Source: SVEL01 sp045123575
GTDB taxonomy: Bacteria > Bacillota > Clostridia > Lachnospirales > Lachnospiraceae
Direction: 5' to 3'
DNA: 64,000 bases
Assembly: GCA_045123575.1 (NCBI GenBank)
Contig: JBGVKG010000064.1
Span: 1-64,000 of the forward strand
A model generated the notes under the pieces. It had not been told where the DNA came from. It worked only from the letters and a program-made list of their open reading frames with translations, and searched no databases. Positions 59,589 through 64,000 of the stretch are shown here, in pieces. Position 1 is the first letter of the stretch; every line of letters starts with the position of its first letter. The position numbers and the translations under genes are program-made.

Positions 59589-60023
59589 TTATTCTGCCAC
59601 TTTTTTAAGTGTAATTGTAAGCTCTGTCTTTCCATTTTCAAAATGGAATACCTGCTCATCTGTGCTATACTCATATCCCTTTGGGAATACAGCAAACTTT
59701 ACATCATAATTATCTTCTGCAAGTTCGAATTCTGCTACTCCATTATCTTTTGTCATAGCTGGTACACAAGAATCCTTGCAGAGCTGAACCATAGCTCCTA
59801 CAACAGGATTACCCTCTTCATCAACAACCTTAACTGTATACTTTACCTTTGAAGTATCCTCTGAAGATGATTCCTCTTCATTCTTTGCAGTTGTAGAAAT
59901 CTCTTCCTTCTTAGTTGTAGGCTCAGTTGTCTTGTTTTCATCGCCATTTCCACCACAAGCACAGAGGCCTATGGCAGAAAATGTAACTAAAGCACTTAAA
60001 AGTAAATATGTTATTTTCTTCAT
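59589..60023 (-). CDS. Small lipoprotein with one carboxypeptidase-regulatory-like Ig domain
   Basis: The 144-residue lipoprotein has signal peptide MKKITYLLLSALVTFSAIG and lipobox LCAC. A linker rich in Thr, Glu, Lys and Ser (about 25-58) precedes one beta-sandwich module (VKYTVKVVDEEGNPVVGAMV...NGVAEFELAEDNYDVKF). That module is the same type as the repeats in the 1070-residue protein encoded 16 bases upstream. It has a Cys pair (LCKDSC) inside the module. It is the last gene of that operon; a structural or binding partner role is inferred. Confidence 0.75.
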   Translation of the reverse strand: MKKITYLLLSALVTFSAIGLCACGGNGDENKTTEPTTKKEEISTTAKNEEESSSEDTSKVKYTVKVVDEEGNPVVGAMVQLCKDSCVPAMTKDNGVAEFELAEDNYDVKFAVFPKGYEYSTDEQVFHFENGKTELTITLKKVAE

Positions 60024-60039
60024 TTTGTTTCTCCTTAAC

Positions 60040-63000
60040 TTAATTTGCTACATAACAGCATGCAAACATCCATGCTATCTCTGGATTTAGATTAGGATAT
60101 GTTGTATATACAACATTACCCTGAGTATTTGATGACCACCAGCCTCTCTGCTCGCCACCGTTCTTCATTATATACATAAGATCCTTTGTTAAAGGATATA
60201 CAAATTTGTTTGGATCCATATTCTTCATATAATTTTCCAATAATGTATTATATCTTTCCTTTTTAATCAAGGTCTTACCATTATATATATACTTTCCAAA
60301 ATTAGATCCACCTGTTCCTGTGTATCCTATAACATCAGAAAGTGCTACACATGGTGCTCCTGTTCCGAGATGAACAAGCATCACTGGCCCATTTGCTGTT
60401 CCTAAATGATAATATCCATCAGTTGTATTATATACAAGGTTATATGTACTTGTAGGCTTTGTTATATCTACATATGTCAATGTACCGCCTCCAAATGTAT
60501 ATGGCTTCACTTTGTCAGAACCTACATATTCTGTCCATTCCATATCATTAGCATCAAGCACTGCGTCACCTGTTCTTATTACATTTATAATGCAATCATC
60601 TGTACCCTTAACACCGATTACATATGTCGAACCAATATTAGAATCCTTAACATTAAGTGTTATGCTTGTATTTGTGTGTTCAATTTCAGATGTACTGTTA
60701 GCTATGAAGAACGTACTTGCTCCCCAATAACTAATTGTTGCATTTGCATTTGTTAAAGATATCTTGTAAGTTCCAGACTTAGTTGGCTCAAATAAGAAAT
60801 ATGCATTCTTACCTTCATTCTTCTTGATATCCTCTGCCGGAATCGTTACATACTGTCCACCTTCTTTGATGTAATAAGCATCAGTTTTATCAAAGTAAAC
60901 TTCTTCTGTTGCAGATGCCTTTGGCGCAACTGTAATTGTTGTGCTAGTCTTACTAGCTGTTACCTGTGCTGTTGATTTATCAAAACCATTGTTTCCACCT
61001 GCAAATGCCACAACGATATCATATGTACCCTTTACAAGCTTCACTGTTGCCACACCATTATTATCAGTAGTTGCTGCTGCTACAGGTGTTCCATTATTCT
61101 TCAACATAACTGTCAAGCCCTTCTGTCCTGTACCCTTATAATCAACAACTTTTACTGTATATGTAACACCTGTATCTGCAGCTGCATTCTTCTTTAACTT
61201 AATTGCCACTGATGTAGACGTCTTTGAAACCTTGCCACTACCTGTTACATATCCATTGGCACTTACTGCCACATCATAAGAACCTTCAGCTAATGTTACT
61301 GTAGCTGTACCGCTCGTATTTGTTGTAGCTGTGCTACTACCCACGATAACAGTTGCACCATTTATAGCCTTACCATTCTCATCTGTTACTTTAACTGTAT
61401 ACTTAACCTGCTTAGCTACTGTACTAACAAGTGTTGCTGTTACGTTTGGATTCTCTGCACTTACAGTAACTTCACCCTGCAACTTATATCCAGTAGGACA
61501 TGTTATACCTACTACATACGAGCCTGACTTAAGTGTAACCTTAGCCGCACCAGATGCATCTGTTGTTGCTTCTGCTGTATCTATAGTAATCTGTACACCT
61601 GACATAGCCTTGCCATCAGCATCCTTAACAGTTACTGTATACTCAACATCTTGTGCATTATTGTTAGATCCTGTGCCCTCTCCTGCCACAAACGAAACTT
61701 CACCAGAAATCGTTGCTGCTGGATATTCATTATCAGCATTCGGTGTTGTACCTATAACTACCTGTACATCATCACCTGCATTTACCACGATTGAAACAGT
61801 ACCATCTGCATTAGCATTGGCACTTAATGTATTATTAACATAAGTATTAAGGTTGTACAAAGTCACATCGTAACCTGCATTATTCGTTACACTTACTGGC
61901 TTGTATGTCAATGTACCACTTTCTTTTGCTACAAATTTGTAGTACACACCCTGTTCGTTGCCAGCTGCTACATCAGTAGACATAGCACCAAGAGTGAACT
62001 CGTATGGATTCATCATAGTACCTTTTACAGCCTCAAGTGTAGCTTTAAATGTCTTATCTGAAGTACCCTTGTTACCTACAACAAATTGAGCAGGTGTAAA
62101 GGAATCTGGAGCAGACACAACTAATGAAACCACGCCATCTTTTGCTTCATACTTCTCTTCGTTATAAATAACATATGCATCTGCATCATTGATAGTCATT
62201 ATCATATTTGTAACCTTAGGTAATTCGAAGTATACCTCCTTACCTGCAGCTACCTTCGCCTCAAAATCTGAAGCATCTGGAAGAATTGTTATAGGATTAC
62301 CCTGTGTTCCTTCTTCTGCTTCTGCATTAACTATGTCCTCAAGATATTTTACTATCTTTTGTACATAATCGTCGTTACTATAATAAGTAAAGATTGACTC
62401 AAACACACCTGCTTCTGTAACTGTACCTGTGTGCATAAAGCTTATCATACCCCACTTATCTATAACTACTGTAGTCGGATATGCAGATATATTCATCATC
62501 TGCTCCCACTGTGAGTCACACTGTGCTACATAAAATGTAAGTCCAAGCTCATCAGCAAAACTCTTTATAGCAGCATCATCCTTATCTACTGGAGTCATAG
62601 CTATTACAGCAATATCATTACTATATTTCTTGTAAGCTTCCTCAAGATAAGGGAACTCACTCTTACATGGCTGACATGCCAAGTAGAAGAAGTTTAGAAC
62701 TACTGCATCCTTTTCCTTTAAAAGAGCTGATATAGTAGCTTCTTTTCCATCTGGTGTCTTAACTGTGAAATCCTTTATAACAGAACCCAACTTAAACTTT
62801 GTGTTTGCCATATCATCTAAAGGCTTTACTACCATATCTACACAAAGATATAACTGGTTAGTCTTCTCATCTTTAGATGTTAGGCTATACATATCCTTAA
62901 TTTCGTACCCTTCTGTAGGAAGACCTTCTAATCTATATCCGAATCCGTTAGGATCGGCGGCTGTTGTGAACTTAAACTGTCCATTCTCATCTGACTTTCC

Positions 63001-63252
63001 TGCGAATAATAGATTATCTGTATTCTTTTGCTCATATACATAGATGTTTACACCTTCAAACACCAAACCTCCTGGTGTCTGTATATTCAGTGTATACTCT
63101 ACTGGCCCTTTATTATCTTTCTTACCGTTGTTGTTTCCTCCACAACAAACAAGGCCTATAAATACCGCTATAATAACTGCCACAAGTGCTACTGCACCAA
63201 TTATTACAGCCTTTTTATTCTTGTTAAAGAAGTCCATTATCTTGTCCTTCAT
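60040..63252 (-). CDS. Membrane-anchored TlpA-like protein with Ig-like repeats and a C-terminal CCYV domain
   Basis: The 1070-residue protein has an N-terminal membrane helix (about 15-38) followed by CC. It continues with a beta-sandwich (about 50-140), a redoxin domain with active site FFYLACQPCKSEFPYL near residue 192, and a variable region. At least three Ig-like repeats of the carboxypeptidase-regulatory type then follow (each starting YTVKVxD or YTVTVKD, about 510-760). The C-terminal domain of about 260 residues runs from YYIKEGGQYVTIP to MFACCYVAN. The reading start is ATG 63252 after GGAG; a GTG three codons earlier is closer to the Shine-Dalgarno and is rejected. The upstream gene shares the C-terminal domain. 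The redoxin part suggests extracytoplasmic thiol exchange; the rest is unassigned. Confidence 0.78.
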   Translation of the reverse strand: MKDKIMDFFNKNKKAVIIGAVALVAVIIAVFIGLVCCGGNNNGKKDNKGPVEYTLNIQTPGGLVFEGVNIYVYEQKNTDNLLFAGKSDENGQFKFTTAADPNGFGYRLEGLPTEGYEIKDMYSLTSKDEKTNQLYLCVDMVVKPLDDMANTKFKLGSVIKDFTVKTPDGKEATISALLKEKDAVVLNFFYLACQPCKSEFPYLEEAYKKYSNDIAVIAMTPVDKDDAAIKSFADELGLTFYVAQCDSQWEQMMNISAYPTTVVIDKWGMISFMHTGTVTEAGVFESIFTYYSNDDYVQKIVKYLEDIVNAEAEEGTQGNPITILPDASDFEAKVAAGKEVYFELPKVTNMIMTINDADAYVIYNEEKYEAKDGVVSLVVSAPDSFTPAQFVVGNKGTSDKTFKATLEAVKGTMMNPYEFTLGAMSTDVAAGNEQGVYYKFVAKESGTLTYKPVSVTNNAGYDVTLYNLNTYVNNTLSANANADGTVSIVVNAGDDVQVVIGTTPNADNEYPAATISGEVSFVAGEGTGSNNNAQDVEYTVTVKDADGKAMSGVQITIDTAEATTDASGAAKVTLKSGSYVVGITCPTGYKLQGEVTVSAENPNVTATLVSTVAKQVKYTVKVTDENGKAINGATVIVGSSTATTNTSGTATVTLAEGSYDVAVSANGYVTGSGKVSKTSTSVAIKLKKNAAADTGVTYTVKVVDYKGTGQKGLTVMLKNNGTPVAAATTDNNGVATVKLVKGTYDIVVAFAGGNNGFDKSTAQVTASKTSTTITVAPKASATEEVYFDKTDAYYIKEGGQYVTIPAEDIKKNEGKNAYFLFEPTKSGTYKISLTNANATISYWGASTFFIANSTSEIEHTNTSITLNVKDSNIGSTYVIGVKGTDDCIINVIRTGDAVLDANDMEWTEYVGSDKVKPYTFGGGTLTYVDITKPTSTYNLVYNTTDGYYHLGTANGPVMLVHLGTGAPCVALSDVIGYTGTGGSNFGKYIYNGKTLIKKERYNTLLENYMKNMDPNKFVYPLTKDLMYIMKNGGEQRGWWSSNTQGNVVYTTYPNLNPEIAWMFACCYVAN

Positions 63253-63264
63253 CAGTATCACTCC

Positions 63265-64000
63265 TTATTCAGATACATAACAGCACATAAAGAGCCATGA
63301 TATATCATTGTTAATATTTGTCATAGGAATTCCATCTATATCCTTAAACAAATACATATCACTAGTCTGGTCGAACCATCCCTTATATCCACCACCATTC
63401 TTGATAATATACTCAAGATCCTTTGTCAATGGATATACGCCCAAGTTCTCATCTACCATCTCGATATACTCAAGAAGGCACTCACTATAACTTTCCTTCT
63501 TTACGAAATTTCCATCCGCATCAAAGAAATATTTATTAACTCCTGTATTGTCTAAGATTGTCTTAAAGCACGCAACATACTTTGGATCCTCTGCCAATCT
63601 TACAAGTACCAACGGACCATCTGCACTATTCATATGATAGAAACCATCTGTTTCATTGTATACAAGATTATAACCTGCTGTAGATGTTATATCAAACTCA
63701 GCAAGCTTCGCTCCTGCCTGCAATGTAAACTTAGATAATGTTGTTGTCTTCTTATATATAGTCCATGGTTCATCTGTTATATCGTAATCTGGATCACCAA
63801 CACGTTCTATACCTATAACACAGTTTTTAGCAGATGCATCTTTTGCATCTACACCTACAACTATAATTGTTGTACCAGTATCGCCAGTACCTATCATATC
63901 CTGCTTAATAGATATTGCAAATTTATTATCCTTTACCTCAAGTGCACTATGCTGCTGAACATAATGTGGCGCACCATAATATCCTATTTCTACATTAGTG
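63265..64000 (-). CDS. Paralogue of the CCYV-domain protein, C-terminal part (runs off window)
   Basis: The frame is open from the right edge to the stop at 63265 (245 codons seen), so the gene's start lies outside. The visible part matches the end of the next protein almost throughout: TNVEIGYYGAP aligns with ANATISYWGAS, YNLVYNETDGFYHMNSADGP with YNLVYNTTDGYYHLGTANGP, VYPLTKDLEYIIKNGG with VYPLTKDLMYIMKNGG, and ISWLFMCCYVSE with IAWMFACCYVAN. Its stop lies 12 bases before the next ATG, so both are in one operon. The start at an internal Met 63897 is not credible. I do not recognise the shared domain. Confidence 0.8.
   Translation of the reverse strand, partial: TNVEIGYYGAPHYVQQHSALEVKDNKFAISIKQDMIGTGDTGTTIIVVGVDAKDASAKNCVIGIERVGDPDYDITDEPWTIYKKTTTLSKFTLQAGAKLAEFDITSTAGYNLVYNETDGFYHMNSADGPLVLVRLAEDPKYVACFKTILDNTGVNKYFFDADGNFVKKESYSECLLEYIEMVDENLGVYPLTKDLEYIIKNGGGYKGWFDQTSDMYLFKDIDGIPMTNINNDISWLFMCCYVSE

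Noticed and set aside
61331..61843. Plus-strand open frame of 170 codons inside the 1070-residue protein gene
   Set aside because: Antisense to Thr/Val/Ala-rich Ig repeats; no start signal and no recognisable protein pattern.
1..64000. tRNA, rRNA, tmRNA or riboswitch genes
   Set aside because: None recognised by eye on either strand; the main intergenic gaps are explained by promoters, terminators, the IS and the inverted repeat. A covariance-model scan was not possible here.

Overview
The window is AT-rich chromosomal DNA from a low-GC Gram-positive anaerobe, most likely a member of the Lachnospiraceae (Clostridia). The case rests on gene content: spo0A and spoIIM, RNase Y, RqcH, LexA-type SOS boxes of the Gram-positive form, the yicC-gmk-rpoZ order, an intact housekeeping core with short Shine-Dalgarno-led intergenic gaps, and large cell-surface proteins with BspA-type leucine-rich repeats. 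I could not run a search, so the genus is not assigned. No rRNA, tRNA or CRISPR array was recognised.

1-25.4 kb is mostly housekeeping on the minus strand. An IS3-family element runs off the left edge, beside a decayed xerD and a spoIIM-like gene. Then follow proC, an aspartate aminotransferase, rny, recX, recA (with two LexA boxes on a near-consensus promoter), and yicC-gmk-rpoZ-rimO-pgsA-pncC. After these come a spermidine/putrescine importer potA-potB-potCD (permease and binding protein fused), rqcH on the plus strand, a pantothenate operon (DUF2520 reductase-panB-panC-panD), glgA, a spo0A interrupted by a single in-frame TAA, and trpS.

25.4-37.3 kb is more accessory. It holds a 1031-residue protein with a J-like N-terminus, Sel1-type repeats and a DnaJ-type zinc domain, and a PlsC-like acyltransferase with a zinc ribbon. 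Next is a complete 1449-bp IS150-type element with a GAG target duplication. This IS sits inside one arm of a large (~300 bp per arm) inverted repeat that fills the whole gap between two convergent genes. MATE, M20 peptidase and YfcC-type transporter genes form an operon, followed by a DegV protein.

37.3-53.3 kb is one long minus-strand operon with a strong promoter at its head. It encodes a 2472-residue surface subtilase with about 26 leucine-rich repeats, a repeat-domain lipoprotein, an unusually long OppA, OppB, OppC, OppD, OppF and a small membrane protein. The logic is extracellular proteolysis coupled to oligopeptide import.

53.5-64 kb carries what looks like an extracytoplasmic thiol-redox and surface-protein region. 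It has a membrane protein ending in a CxxC tail, a polyferredoxin fused to a TlpA-like thioredoxin, a PD-(D/E)XK nuclease of the Rpn type, a 788-residue surface protein, and an operon of large proteins with TlpA-like, Ig-like and a shared, unrecognised C-terminal domain ending in CCYV.
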